A stretch of 33,884 bases of DNA from Candidatus Methylacidiphilales bacterium (lineage in GTDB: Bacteria; Verrucomicrobiota; Verrucomicrobiia; Methylacidiphilales; CAZTYG01): positions 1 to 33,884 of the forward strand of contig JANRJG010000010.1 of the NCBI GenBank assembly GCA_033875315.1, in the 5' to 3' direction. Both the position numbers and the translations under genes were made by a program. This document shows positions 1 to 8,041 of this stretch, in pieces (position 1 is the stretch's first letter; every line of letters starts with the position of its first letter). The notes under the pieces were generated by a model. It worked only from the letters and a program-made list of their open reading frames with translations. It was not told the DNA's origin and ran no database searches.

Positions 1-116
1 GTTGCGGCGGCACCGACCCGCTCCCTTCGTCGTCACTTCCTCACGTATATACTTCATATATGCTCGGTCGTTCCTCCTCGGGTTCGGGCCGGTGGCACTC
101 GCAACGCGGACTTGCC
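1..116 (+). repeat. dispersed intergenic repeat, left copy
   Basis: This stretch aligns with the reverse complement of about 33695-33808 at the other end of the window. The best block is CTCCTCGGGTTCGGG followed by GGTGGCACTC. Its outer arms (bases 11-19 and 86-94) pair in 8 of 9 positions, and an inner AT-rich hairpin lies near 43-67. No convincing gene lies in 1-134; the short frames through it are made of repeat sequence. Confidence 0.7.
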
Positions 117-134
117 CTATTTTTGAGATGACTT

Positions 135-866
135 CTAATACTCGTCGTGTTGGCGCAGGAATTCCCTCAGCAATGGGCTGTCCGGGTGGTGCAGGACCCG
201 CGCGGCCGGCCCGCATTCCACCACCCTGCCCTCGGCCAGGAAGACCGCCTGGTCGGCAAAGCGCCGGGCAAAGGGGATCTGGTGGGTCACCAGGATGAAA
301 TCCGTCTCCTCTTTGCGGAGCATCTCAATCGTTCCCAGCACCTCGGCGGCCATTTCCGGGTCCAGGGCCGAGGTCGGTTCGTCGAGCAGGAGCAACTTCG
401 GCCGGTGGCCCAGGGCCCGGGCAATGGCCACCCGCTGGCGCTGCCCACCGGACAACTGGCCCGGCTTCTTGTGCCCGTGGTCGCGCAGTCGGAATTGGTC
501 GAGGAGTCCATCCGCCCGCTTTCGGGCATCAGCCTTCGACCATCCGTGCACGTGTAGCAAGGGGAGCATGACATTCTCCAACGCGCTCAAATGCGGGAAG
601 AGGTTGTAACCCTGGAAGACCACGCCGATGCGGCGACGGTAGGCCCGGAGCACATCCTCACCCCCCCCAACTTCCTGTCCATCGATCTGCACCCGTCCAT
701 CATCCGCCCGCATCAGACCGGCCAGGATGCGCAGGAGTGTCGACTTGCCGCTGCCCGAGGGACCCAGCAGAACCAGCGAACGCACCCCGTCGGCGACGAA
801 GGTCACCCCGCGCAGAACGGGGACACCGTCAAACGAGCGGTCCACCTGGCGCACTTCAAGTTTCAT
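135..866 (-). CDS. polar amino acid ABC transporter, ATP-binding protein
   Basis: This is the ATPase subunit of an amino-acid importer of the GlnQ/HisP type and would act at the inner face of the cytoplasmic membrane. In 243 residues it shows Walker A GPSGSGKS (35-42), the Q-loop in VVFQGYNLFPH, signature LSGGQRQR (138-145), Walker B LLLLDEPTSALDP (from 158) and the switch histidine in LVTHQ. The length is normal for the family. Its ATG overlaps the end of the permease gene by 11 bases, so translation is probably coupled. The gene order binding protein, permease, ATPase on one strand supports a complete transporter. The solute cannot be read from this subunit. The family is near certain; the amino-acid class is inferred mainly from the two partner genes. 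Confidence 0.93.
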   Translation of the reverse strand: MKLEVRQVDRSFDGVPVLRGVTFVADGVRSLVLLGPSGSGKSTLLRILAGLMRADDGRVQIDGQEVGGGEDVLRAYRRRIGVVFQGYNLFPHLSALENVMLPLLHVHGWSKADARKRADGLLDQFRLRDHGHKKPGQLSGGQRQRVAIARALGHRPKLLLLDEPTSALDPEMAAEVLGTIEMLRKEETDFILVTHQIPFARRFADQAVFLAEGRVVECGPAARVLHHPDSPLLREFLRQHDEY

Positions 867-1620
867 AGGCCGCCTTGGCTTCCAACGACCGGGTCCAAGC
901 GGTCAGCGGGAGGGTGATGAGGAGGTAACCCACCGCGAGCGGGATGTAGGACTCCAGCGTGCTGTAGGTGAAGGAATTGACCTCCTGGGCGCTCAACGTC
1001 AGTTCCTGGATCGAGATAACGTAAAGAAGGGAAGAATCCTTGACCAGCGAAGCGAATTGTCCGGCCAGCGGGGGCAGGCTCTGGCGCAGGGCCTGGGGGA
1101 AGATGACCAGCCGGTAGATTTGCCACGGTCCCAGACCGATGGCCCGGGCCGACTCGATCTGCGACGCCGGGACCGACTCGATGCCCGAACGGAAGATTTC
1201 CGCCAGGTAGGCGCCGCTGAAGAGAGACAGGATCAGGACCCCGGCGACGTAACGGTTCTCCAGGCCGAAACTGTCGGCGATGACGTAGTAAAAAATCAGG
1301 ATCTGCACCAACAGCGGTGTCCCGCGGATGACCTCGGTGTAGATGAGGGAGAGGTAGCGGAGCGGAAGGAACGGTTGTCTGCGGGCCAGGGCGGCCAGCA
1401 GCCCCACGGCCACACTGCAAACCATGGCGGCGGCGGAGACTCCCAGCGTCACCCACCAGCCCCGGACAAACTTGGGCCAATAGGGAGCGAGGGCGGCCCA
1501 ATTCCATTCATGATTCCCCTGTTGGAACGACCAACCTAACAACAGGGCCAAGAAGACCACGGCGGCGGCAAAGGAAACCGCATGCACCCAAACGGACGAT
1601 TCCCCGGTTACCTTTTTCAT
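856..1620 (-). CDS. polar amino acid ABC transporter, permease
   Basis: Inner-membrane permease of the HisMQ/GlnP family, about 254 residues. It has an N-terminal membrane segment (VHAVSFAAAVVFLALLLGW), further hydrophobic helices, and the conserved cytoplasmic loop that contacts the ATPase (ESARAIGLGPWQIYRLVIF). The stretch FASLVKDSSLLYVIS is typical of amino-acid permeases. The frame stays open upstream to 1728, but that extension overlaps the binding-protein gene and encodes a basic, non-membrane peptide. The ATG at 1620, which gives MKKVTGESS, is therefore preferred; it lies 16 bases after the upstream stop. The 3' end overlaps the ATPase start by 11 bases. A single permease with a single ATPase suggests it works as a homodimer, which is inference from the family. 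Confidence 0.92.
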   Translation of the reverse strand: MKKVTGESSVWVHAVSFAAAVVFLALLLGWSFQQGNHEWNWAALAPYWPKFVRGWWVTLGVSAAAMVCSVAVGLLAALARRQPFLPLRYLSLIYTEVIRGTPLLVQILIFYYVIADSFGLENRYVAGVLILSLFSGAYLAEIFRSGIESVPASQIESARAIGLGPWQIYRLVIFPQALRQSLPPLAGQFASLVKDSSLLYVISIQELTLSAQEVNSFTYSTLESYIPLAVGYLLITLPLTAWTRSLEAKAAYET

Positions 1621-1636
1621 CCCCGTGTTGGATGCC

Positions 1637-2413
1637 CTAAAACAGGAACGGGATCCCCTGGGCTTGGAAGGCCTTCTTCTGATCGCTGAGGTATTTGTCC
1701 CCCAGGCGGGTGAAGCCCCCGTCGGCACGGAATTTGGCCAGGAAGGCGTTGACCTGGGCGCGCAGGGGTTCGTCGCCCTTGCGCAACCCCACCGCCCATG
1801 ATTCCGTCTGGATCGGGGCCAGCAGGGCCCGCAGTTTCAAGGGGTCTTTCACGGCTTGTTGGTAAACCGACATCTGGTCGTAAATGAACGCGTCCGCCTT
1901 GCCCTGCCCCACTTCCAGCACCGCCGCCGATTCCTTGTCGAAGATCAACAAATCGGCTTTCTGGAAATGCTTCACCGCGTAGAGATGGCCGGTCGTGCCC
2001 TTCTTGACCGCCACCCGGCGACCTTTTTCGTCCAGGGCCCCCACCCCGGATAAAGTCGAATGGCGCGTCACCAAAAGCCCCAGACCCGTGGTCAGGTAGG
2101 GATCAGAAAAGGCAATCGACCGGGCACGTTCCTCGTTCGCCGTCATGGAGGAAATGATCAGGTCGATTTTACCGGTTTTGAGTGAAGGAATGAGGCCGTC
2201 GAAGGCGATGTTGCTGATCTCGAGCGTGCGACCCAGTTCCTTGGCCAAAGCGGCGGCCATATCGACGCTGACCCCGGTCGGCCGGCCTTGTTCATCGGTC
2301 ATTTCAAAAGGGGGATAGGAAAGCTCCATGCCCACGCGCAAAGGCGGTGCGGCCACCAACCCGGTGCCGGCGGTGAGCGCAAACAGGAAAACCATCAGGC
2401 CCGGTTGATGCAT
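1637..2413 (-). CDS. periplasmic amino acid-binding protein
   Basis: Solute-binding protein of family 3 (SBP_bac_3, PF00497), 258 residues, the periplasmic receptor for the transporter encoded just downstream. A short signal peptide is visible (MHQPGLMVFLFALTAGTGLVAA), with cleavage likely before PPLRVG. Family landmarks are RVGMELSYPPFEM at the start of the mature protein, TGVSVDMAAALAKELG, FDGLIPSLKTGKIDLIISSM and RARSIAFSDPYL. These match amino-acid-binding members, including the acidic and arginine positions that hold the alpha-amino and carboxyl groups. It is the first gene of the three-gene unit. The exact amino acid cannot be stated from sequence alone. Confidence 0.92.
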   Translation of the reverse strand: MHQPGLMVFLFALTAGTGLVAAPPLRVGMELSYPPFEMTDEQGRPTGVSVDMAAALAKELGRTLEISNIAFDGLIPSLKTGKIDLIISSMTANEERARSIAFSDPYLTTGLGLLVTRHSTLSGVGALDEKGRRVAVKKGTTGHLYAVKHFQKADLLIFDKESAAVLEVGQGKADAFIYDQMSVYQQAVKDPLKLRALLAPIQTESWAVGLRKGDEPLRAQVNAFLAKFRADGGFTRLGDKYLSDQKKAFQAQGIPFLF

Positions 2414-2471
2414 GGACGCAGCCTAATCCCGGACGCGCGCAAGGCAAGAGCCGCGGAAGGACGCGCCCCCC

Positions 2472-3308
2472 TCAAAGACCCTGTTGCAACTCGGATAGTT
2501 TGGGACGTTCGTTGGCCACGTCCATTTTCCGACCGCCAACGAATTCCACCCGTCCGTCGTCGCGCGCCTGCAAGGCTGGCGGCAGAGATCCCTGCACTTC
2601 GCGGTCTTCCTGGCGCACGATCTGTCCGTTGGCATCGGTCTGGGTGTAGCGGAAGAGTCTCGGCCCAACGGGGTGGAGGACGTGGATGTTGCGGAATGCG
2701 TCAATCCGCACCTCGGGTGTGGTGTAGGAAATCACCCGGCCCAGCTTGAATGTGGTGTAAACCAGGTTCTCCCTCGGCTCCTCCACCCGCAGGTAGAGTG
2801 ACGAGTCCTTTTTGTCGATGAAACGAATCAGGGAAACCACCCGCTGCGAACCCGCCTCCTGGTAGGATTTCGTCCAGATCACTTCACCCTTGCCCACATT
2901 GAGAACGAGGGCGTCGGTCAAAAAGGACCGCCCGCCGGGGATCGCCACCGAGGCTTGGACCGAGTACTGTCCGGAGTCCCGGATGGCGTAATGAGGCGTG
3001 AGGTCGAAGGTGAGGATTCGCGACGATCCCGGTTCAAGGACCAAGGGCTCGGTTTCCAGCTTGGATTCCGTGCGGACCACCCGCCGGTCGGCGCCCTGGA
3101 TGATGAACGACAACCACGGGCGGCCTCCGTCGTTGTTGAGCACAATCCGCTCATCGGAGGCATTCGTCAGTTTGACCGAAAGCGGCAAGGCTTCGAAAAG
3201 CAGAAAGGTGGACTTCTCCGCGGAAAGAATCACCCGCACCTGGGCTTGCCCCGCCACAGGGGAAAGCAATGCCGCAAACAAGAACCCCCAAACACGCAGT
3301 CGAAACAT
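2472..3308 (-). CDS. secreted protein of unknown function
   Basis: I do not recognise this 278-residue protein. It starts with a clear signal peptide (LRVWGFLFAALLSPVAGQA, then QVRV). The mature part begins with a beta-rich stretch (LPLSVKLTNASDERIVL, then SFIIQGADRRVV) that resembles an immunoglobulin-like or intracellular-proteinase-inhibitor (BsuPI-like) beta sandwich. The second half contains SLYLRVEEPRENLVYTTFKL and a charged tail without recognisable catalytic motifs. It lies 58 bases upstream of the binding-protein gene on the same strand, so it may share its transcript, and is divergent from the subtilisin-like gene. It may have a structural or binding role in the periplasm; no function is claimed. 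Confidence 0.75.
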   Translation of the reverse strand: MFRLRVWGFLFAALLSPVAGQAQVRVILSAEKSTFLLFEALPLSVKLTNASDERIVLNNDGGRPWLSFIIQGADRRVVRTESKLETEPLVLEPGSSRILTFDLTPHYAIRDSGQYSVQASVAIPGGRSFLTDALVLNVGKGEVIWTKSYQEAGSQRVVSLIRFIDKKDSSLYLRVEEPRENLVYTTFKLGRVISYTTPEVRIDAFRNIHVLHPVGPRLFRYTQTDANGQIVRQEDREVQGSLPPALQARDDGRVEFVGGRKMDVANERPKLSELQQGL

Positions 3309-3455
3309 CAGGTCACTCTATCGCAAAGGCCGACTGCGGGCAATAGTCCGGATTATTCCGGCCTTCCACGGGCGGAAGGGTGAAAAACGGCTGACGACGG
3401 CCCGGATGGGCACTCCGATTCTTGCCAGAATCGCCGCAGGACCTTATCATGATGC

Positions 3456-5507
3456 ATGGCCCGGTTTATCTCGGCTGGTGGTGGGACGTTGCTGGCCGGG
3501 CTTTTCGCCATTGCACTCACCCCTCTGCAAGCCACCGACCTCGACACCATCGGTGTCACCGCCCTCCGGGCCTATGACTCCACCCTGACCGGGAACGGGG
3601 TGGCCGTGGCCATGGTCGAGGCAACAGAAACCAACGGGGGATGGCAACCGAACCCCAATGTCTCCGGCTTGAACACATCGCTTTTCAGTTTTTTCAGTGC
3701 GAGCACCCCCTACCCCACGGGCAGTTCCTACAACGCGACATTGGAATCCGGTCACGCCACCAGTGTCGGATATCAATTTTACTCCACTCAATTCGGTGTT
3801 TCCACAGGCGTCGCCGCGGTCCGGTCATTCGAAGCCAATTACTTCATCGGAGGAGGCGGCATCATCCAAGCCCAAACCAACATCTCCACCCCGATCGTCA
3901 ACCAAAGCTTTGTCTTCAACTCTACGAGCAACAGCACCTTCGAACAGCTTTACGACCACTACGCGGACCGTTACTCCACACTCTTTGTCAACGGGGTGAA
4001 TGATACCTCCAACACGTTTTCCCCGCCATCCACCATGTTCAACTGCATCTCCGTCGGTCTGACCGAAACTTACGGAAGCATCACCAACAACAGCAGTGTC
4101 GGACCCACGCCCGACGGACGCAGCAAGCCTGATCTGGCGGCTCCCAGTTTCGCCACCAGCTACGCCGCCCCTTATGTCTCCGGCAGCGCGGCCATCCTGC
4201 GCCAGGCCGCGCTGCGCAACGACGGCGGCAACAGCACAGCATCCGCCGCCTCGGATCCGCGCACGATCAAAGCCCTCCTCCTCAACGGTGCGGTCAAACC
4301 ATCGAATTGGACCCGCACCGGCAGCGAACCCCTGGACCGTCGCTTCGGGGCTGGTGTCCTGAACGTCTACAACAGTTATTTCACCCTCAATGGGGGCCGC
4401 CAGACGCCCCAATCCTCGGGCAACCAAACAAGCCCCGGCAGTTCCCACCTTCCGGTCAACAACACCAACAACAGCACCACGTTGAACGGGTGGAACCAGC
4501 AAACCCTCACCACCATAACCACCGCAGGTGGAAAGGACGTCACCGATCATTACTTTTTCAACCTGCCCAGCGCCAGTAGCAACACCTTCAACGCCACCGC
4601 CACCCTGGTCTGGCATCGCCAGAATGGCCAGACCACCATCAACAACCTCGACCTCTTCCTTTACAACACCGTCAACAACACCCTGGTCGCCACCAGCAAC
4701 AGCACCGTCAACAACGTGGAGCACTTGTACCTCCCCTCCCTGCCCGCCGGGCGGTATTGCCTGCAGGTTTACAAACCGTTCACCGGACGGACCTCCAACG
4801 CCGAAACCTACGCCCTCGCCTTCAACTTTGCCGCCAACCCCAAACCCAATGCCCCCACCAACGCCTCCGCCATCCCTCTCTCCAGCAGCTCCCTCCGCCT
4901 CCAGTGGACCGACGCCTCGTCTGATGAAACAGGTTTCCGGATTGAAAACAGTTCCAGCGCCAACGGCACCTATTCCGTCCTCACCACCCTCTCGGCAAAC
5001 AGCACCTCTTATGACCACACCGGGCTCGCCGCCGGCACGACTTACTATTACCGGATCTACGCCACCAAGGCCGCGGGCGATTCCCCCTCGGCCTCCACGT
5101 CGAATACAACTTTCACACTGCTGGAGAACTGGAGGCTGGTGAATTTCGGCAACAGCTCCAACTCCGGAAACGGCAGCGATTCGTCCGATCCGGATGGCGA
5201 CGGCCTCGACAATCTCGTCGAATATGCCACGGGTTCCAGTCCGCTGGATCCGGCCACGGCCAGTCCTCTCGCGCTCGTGAGCGATCCCAGCCGATTGAAG
5301 GTCTCTTTCCCGCGCATCGCCGACGCCGACCTGGTCTACGCAATCTGGGCCTCCCCGGACCTGGCCAACTGGGGGACCACCCCCATTTGGACTTCGACCG
5401 GAGTGGAAAACACGGCCGGGCCGGTGACCGTCACCGACATCCAGGACATCACTGCCGCCCTCCGACGCTTCCTGCAGTTGCGCATCACCCGCGCCTCGGC
5501 CCCTTGA
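3456..5507 (+). CDS. secreted subtilisin-like (S8) protein with Fn3 domain and atypical acidic site
   Basis: Large exported protein of 683 residues with a signal peptide (to about residue 26, LTPLQA). The first half has the order of an S8 peptidase: an acidic-site region GNGVAVAMVEATE (about 47-57), a histidine in SGHATSVGY (H100) and a serine in ATSYAAPYVSG (S235). The usual D-T/S-G is absent; a glutamate (E55) stands where the aspartate should be, so activity is uncertain. A beta-sandwich like a proprotein-convertase P domain may follow (about 345-460). An Fn3 domain covers about 466-555, and a calcium-type element DPDGDGLDNLVEYATGSSPL covers 579-598. The protein is very rich in Asn-x-Ser/Thr. 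The ATG at 3456 has a weak GCAGG 15 bases upstream. It is probably a secreted or cell-surface hydrolase or adhesin. Confidence 0.85.
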   Translation: MARFISAGGGTLLAGLFAIALTPLQATDLDTIGVTALRAYDSTLTGNGVAVAMVEATETNGGWQPNPNVSGLNTSLFSFFSASTPYPTGSSYNATLESGHATSVGYQFYSTQFGVSTGVAAVRSFEANYFIGGGGIIQAQTNISTPIVNQSFVFNSTSNSTFEQLYDHYADRYSTLFVNGVNDTSNTFSPPSTMFNCISVGLTETYGSITNNSSVGPTPDGRSKPDLAAPSFATSYAAPYVSGSAAILRQAALRNDGGNSTASAASDPRTIKALLLNGAVKPSNWTRTGSEPLDRRFGAGVLNVYNSYFTLNGGRQTPQSSGNQTSPGSSHLPVNNTNNSTTLNGWNQQTLTTITTAGGKDVTDHYFFNLPSASSNTFNATATLVWHRQNGQTTINNLDLFLYNTVNNTLVATSNSTVNNVEHLYLPSLPAGRYCLQVYKPFTGRTSNAETYALAFNFAANPKPNAPTNASAIPLSSSSLRLQWTDASSDETGFRIENSSSANGTYSVLTTLSANSTSYDHTGLAAGTTYYYRIYATKAAGDSPSASTSNTTFTLLENWRLVNFGNSSNSGNGSDSSDPDGDGLDNLVEYATGSSPLDPATASPLALVSDPSRLKVSFPRIADADLVYAIWASPDLANWGTTPIWTSTGVENTAGPVTVTDIQDITAALRRFLQLRITRASAP

Positions 5508-5579
5508 TCGTGGAACCCACCCATTTCTGATGCCGGTTCCACCCTTGGAGCGGTTTGCGTTTGATTGACACTGGTTTCA

Positions 5580-5648
5580 ACTCGTTTCTCTTACTCGTTC
5601 TCTCCCATTGAGAGCAGGATAAGGACAAAGAGCCTGAGAACGAGTGGC
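5580..5648 (-). repeat. CTC/GAG-rich hairpin repeat, copy 1
   Basis: This imperfect inverted repeat lies between two convergent genes. Its reverse complement starts CCACTCGTTCTCA and ends GAGTAAGAGAAACGAG. The same element in the opposite orientation is at 24475-24555, where the loop-proximal GAATGGGAGAGA is also shared. It may double as a bidirectional terminator for the genes ending at 5507 and 5668, though it lacks a T tract. Confidence 0.65.
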
Positions 5649-5667
5649 AGATTAAATGCCAAATGCT

Positions 5668-6696
5668 CTAGGGCCTATCTCCTCCTTGGGCGAGAACCGG
5701 AATGAGCAACGCCCCCAGGACCAATTGCCCGATGTGGAACACCACCAATGGGACAGCCAGCACCGCCAGGGGAGGCAGGTCCGCCACGTGTGGCGCTGCG
5801 GCGTAAACCGCTCCCGCCATGGGCAGGCCCGCCGCCAGCGTCTTTTGGGAGGCGGCGTAAAAAGCGGCCACGCGCAGGTCGTGGGGCCAGTGGAAACAAC
5901 CCAGGGCCCGCCAGCACAGAAAACTCCCCACCCCCAGGAGTCCAAGGGTGAGCCCGACCAACCAGCCGAGTGCGGCGCCTGATGACGTCCCATGGCCATC
6001 CGCCGACAAACGACAGAGCGAGAAATAAATGATCAGGAAGATCAACACCGATCCGGACTCGCGCAATGACGACTGATGGCGTGCCGCCCAACCCGCCAGC
6101 CTCGTCCGCAACACCTGCCCGAGCGCAAAGGGAAGAACCAGTTGGAACAGGATGGTGTTCACCAGGGGTGCCGGATGAACCCGCACCCCGCCGTCCTGGT
6201 GCAACAACCAAACCAAGGCGGCGGGTGCGATGAACAGGCCGGCGATGTTGCCCACGACAATATTGAAAAGGGCCACGGCGGCATTCCCACCGGCACGGGA
6301 CGAAAAAGCCGCATTGGTGGCCACGGTGGTCGGCAAGAAGCACAGGAACATCAAGCCCACCCGGTGCACCGGTTCCAGCGTCGCTCCCGCCAGTGCGACC
6401 AGCATCGCACCCATCAACGGGAAAACGACAAACATCCAGACCAGACAGAACACGTGCACCGGCCAGGCCGATAGCCCCCTCCCCACCTCGCGCGCCGGGA
6501 GCAGCAGGCCCTGGATCAGGAAAATCAAGGCCACCGCCCAGCCCCCGCTGATTCCGGGATGCATCCAACCACCGGGAGCACCCCACGCGGGAAGAAACAG
6601 CGCCAGCCCGAGCGTGACGGCGAGTCCGGCAAAAAACTTCCACAACGGCCGCAGGGACGTCGCGGCACCACGCCATTTTTCTAACATCAATCTCAC
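5668..6696 (-). CDS. bile acid:sodium symporter-like (BASS/SBF-like) membrane carrier
   Basis: Integral membrane protein of about 340 residues with eight to ten hydrophobic helices, resembling the SBF-like family (PF13593, YfeH/BASS relatives). Visible landmarks are GISGGWAVALIFLIQGLLLP near the N-terminus, FLCFLPTTVATNAAFSSRAGG in the middle (the family has a conserved PTTVxSxxxxTxxAGGN stretch), NIVVGNIAGLFIAP, and ASQKTLAAGLPMAG near the end. The substrate is unknown; members move organic anions, probably with sodium. GTG at 6696 is preferred because its GTGA overlaps the upstream stop and GGGGAG lies 6 bases before it; an ATG at 6687 (MLEKW) is the alternative. The coupling to the M14 hydrolase suggests related substrates. 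Confidence 0.85.
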   Translation of the reverse strand: MRLMLEKWRGAATSLRPLWKFFAGLAVTLGLALFLPAWGAPGGWMHPGISGGWAVALIFLIQGLLLPAREVGRGLSAWPVHVFCLVWMFVVFPLMGAMLVALAGATLEPVHRVGLMFLCFLPTTVATNAAFSSRAGGNAAVALFNIVVGNIAGLFIAPAALVWLLHQDGGVRVHPAPLVNTILFQLVLPFALGQVLRTRLAGWAARHQSSLRESGSVLIFLIIYFSLCRLSADGHGTSSGAALGWLVGLTLGLLGVGSFLCWRALGCFHWPHDLRVAAFYAASQKTLAAGLPMAGAVYAAAPHVADLPPLAVLAVPLVVFHIGQLVLGALLIPVLAQGGDRP

Positions 6697-7424
6697 GCCA
6701 TTCTCCCCGGGTGGAAGACGCGCAGGATCTCCGACACTCCGGCGCGGTGGGCCCGCACCCGGTCCGGCAGGGGGTGGGACGATGGCGTTTCCAGGGTGAA
6801 AACCGGCCCGGCCAGATGCTGCCCCAGGTAAACGGCCTCCGGCCACAGCTCTCCCTCGAAATCCACGGCCCTGCGGTGGATCAGGCCCCGTTCGGCGGCC
6901 CGCCCGTCGATCTCCGCCGCTTGCTCGATCGGAATGATCCCGCCCATCGATTCCAGAACCCGGCGTGCGCGGTCGGTCTCCTGGTCCGGATGCAGGTAGT
7001 AAAGATACACCCCCCGTGCCTCCCAGTCTTCGTGCAGACAAACCGCCACATCCATGCGCGGCAGGCGTGCAAGCGCCTGACGGTGAGCGGCAATCTCCGG
7101 TGTGCGGGCCAGGAAGTAGTCCCGGTTCAGATCCACCCCCTCGGGCGAATCCCTCGTGCCCAATCGCATGCCGCGCGGGTTCAAAAGGGGAAAAAGGTAG
7201 ACTTCCCAATCCTGCCAAAACCCCGCATCCCGCATCCATTCCGCACAAGCCAGCGGCCCGGCCGGTTCGTCGCCATGAATGCCGGCGGAAAGATAAAGAC
7301 GCGGGGCTCCCTTGCCTGCGCACCGCCGGAAAGCCGGTAAGCCGGAGGCCTCCAGGGGCTCCCACCCATCAGGACCCTCGCGCCAATACTTCTCCAGTAA
7401 TGCGACATCGAGCATGGTGGACAT
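6693..7424 (-). CDS. M14-family zinc carboxypeptidase/deacylase
   Basis: Metallohydrolase of the M14 / succinylglutamate desuccinylase-aspartoacylase superfamily, about 243 residues. With the ATG at 7424 as residue 1, the zinc ligands are H50 and E53 (SAGIHGDEPAG) and H131 (AVCLHEDWE). The motif NPRGM follows at 82, DLNRDYF at 99 (substrate-binding Asn-Arg) and the likely general base is E212 (VFTLETPSSH). The compact size and lack of a signal peptide favour a cytoplasmic peptidase or amide hydrolase, for example one acting on murein peptides or acyl amino acids. A TTG at 7451 would extend the protein by nine residues, but the ATG is preferred. It is coupled to the BASS-like carrier, so the pair may take up and hydrolyse one compound. 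Confidence 0.85.
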   Translation of the reverse strand: MSTMLDVALLEKYWREGPDGWEPLEASGLPAFRRCAGKGAPRLYLSAGIHGDEPAGPLACAEWMRDAGFWQDWEVYLFPLLNPRGMRLGTRDSPEGVDLNRDYFLARTPEIAAHRQALARLPRMDVAVCLHEDWEARGVYLYYLHPDQETDRARRVLESMGGIIPIEQAAEIDGRAAERGLIHRRAVDFEGELWPEAVYLGQHLAGPVFTLETPSSHPLPDRVRAHRAGVSEILRVFHPGRMA

Positions 7425-7492
7425 TACAAAGCAATCCCCGGTGTGGCGCAAGCAGGGGTTGACTTCCGTCGCGGTTGCGATTGTCTTGGGCC

Positions 7493-8041
7493 ATGACCGG
7501 GATCAACCGCGACGAATTGCTTCTGCACATCTGGGAAGCCCTCACGTTCCTGCTCTTCGAGCCAGCAACCCACCAGGCCTTCCTGCTGTACTTCTTCGGT
7601 GGCCTGCTCATGCTGGGCCTCGCCCTGGCCAAGGCCCATGGATTTGGCGGCGCACCGTTCAATTCCTTTTGGGTCGGATTGTTCTGCGCCGCATTCTGCC
7701 TGGTCGGACTGCTCTCCACGTACGGCCTGCTCCATCTGTATCTGGTGCCCCTGCTCACGGCCCATATTTACCGGATACCGGGCCTGGTCATCGGCACGTC
7801 CATGGCGTTCCTGCTCATGGTCGTGCCTTTCACGCGTTTTTGTTTCCGCAGCAGTTATCCGACGAGTCTCATTTCCTGGCTGGCCGCCTTGCTCGTCGCC
7901 GCCATCGTGATTTTCGGACTGAAGCAGGCCTACAGCCCCCGACCCACTCTACCGGACCTTTCGGTCAAGGGTTTCGACGCCCTGACCGAACAAGTGGAAA
8001 AGACGATCCGCGCCCGAATCAAGGGTTTGCCGGAACCCTAG
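7493..8041 (+). CDS. small integral membrane protein, unknown function
   Basis: A protein of 182 residues from the ATG at 7493 (MTGINRDELLLHIW), divergent from the M14 gene 68 bases away. Four hydrophobic segments are visible: AFLLYFFGGLLMLGLALA, FWVGLFCAAFCLVGLLSTYG, IPGLVIGTSMAFLLMVVPF and LISWLAALLVAAIVIFGL. A soluble, charged C-terminal tail follows (SVKGFDALTEQVEKTIRARI). No catalytic motif is recognised. Its 3' end overlaps the convergent TPR-like gene by 23 bases. A TTG at 7475 could add six residues, but the ATG is more likely. Confidence 0.7.
   Translation: MTGINRDELLLHIWEALTFLLFEPATHQAFLLYFFGGLLMLGLALAKAHGFGGAPFNSFWVGLFCAAFCLVGLLSTYGLLHLYLVPLLTAHIYRIPGLVIGTSMAFLLMVVPFTRFCFRSSYPTSLISWLAALLVAAIVIFGLKQAYSPRPTLPDLSVKGFDALTEQVEKTIRARIKGLPEP

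Noticed and set aside
3825-5018. 397-codon minus-strand frame opposite the subtilisin-like gene
   Set aside because: Composed mainly of Gly/Val/Glu from the complement of AAC/ACC codons; no domain is seen.
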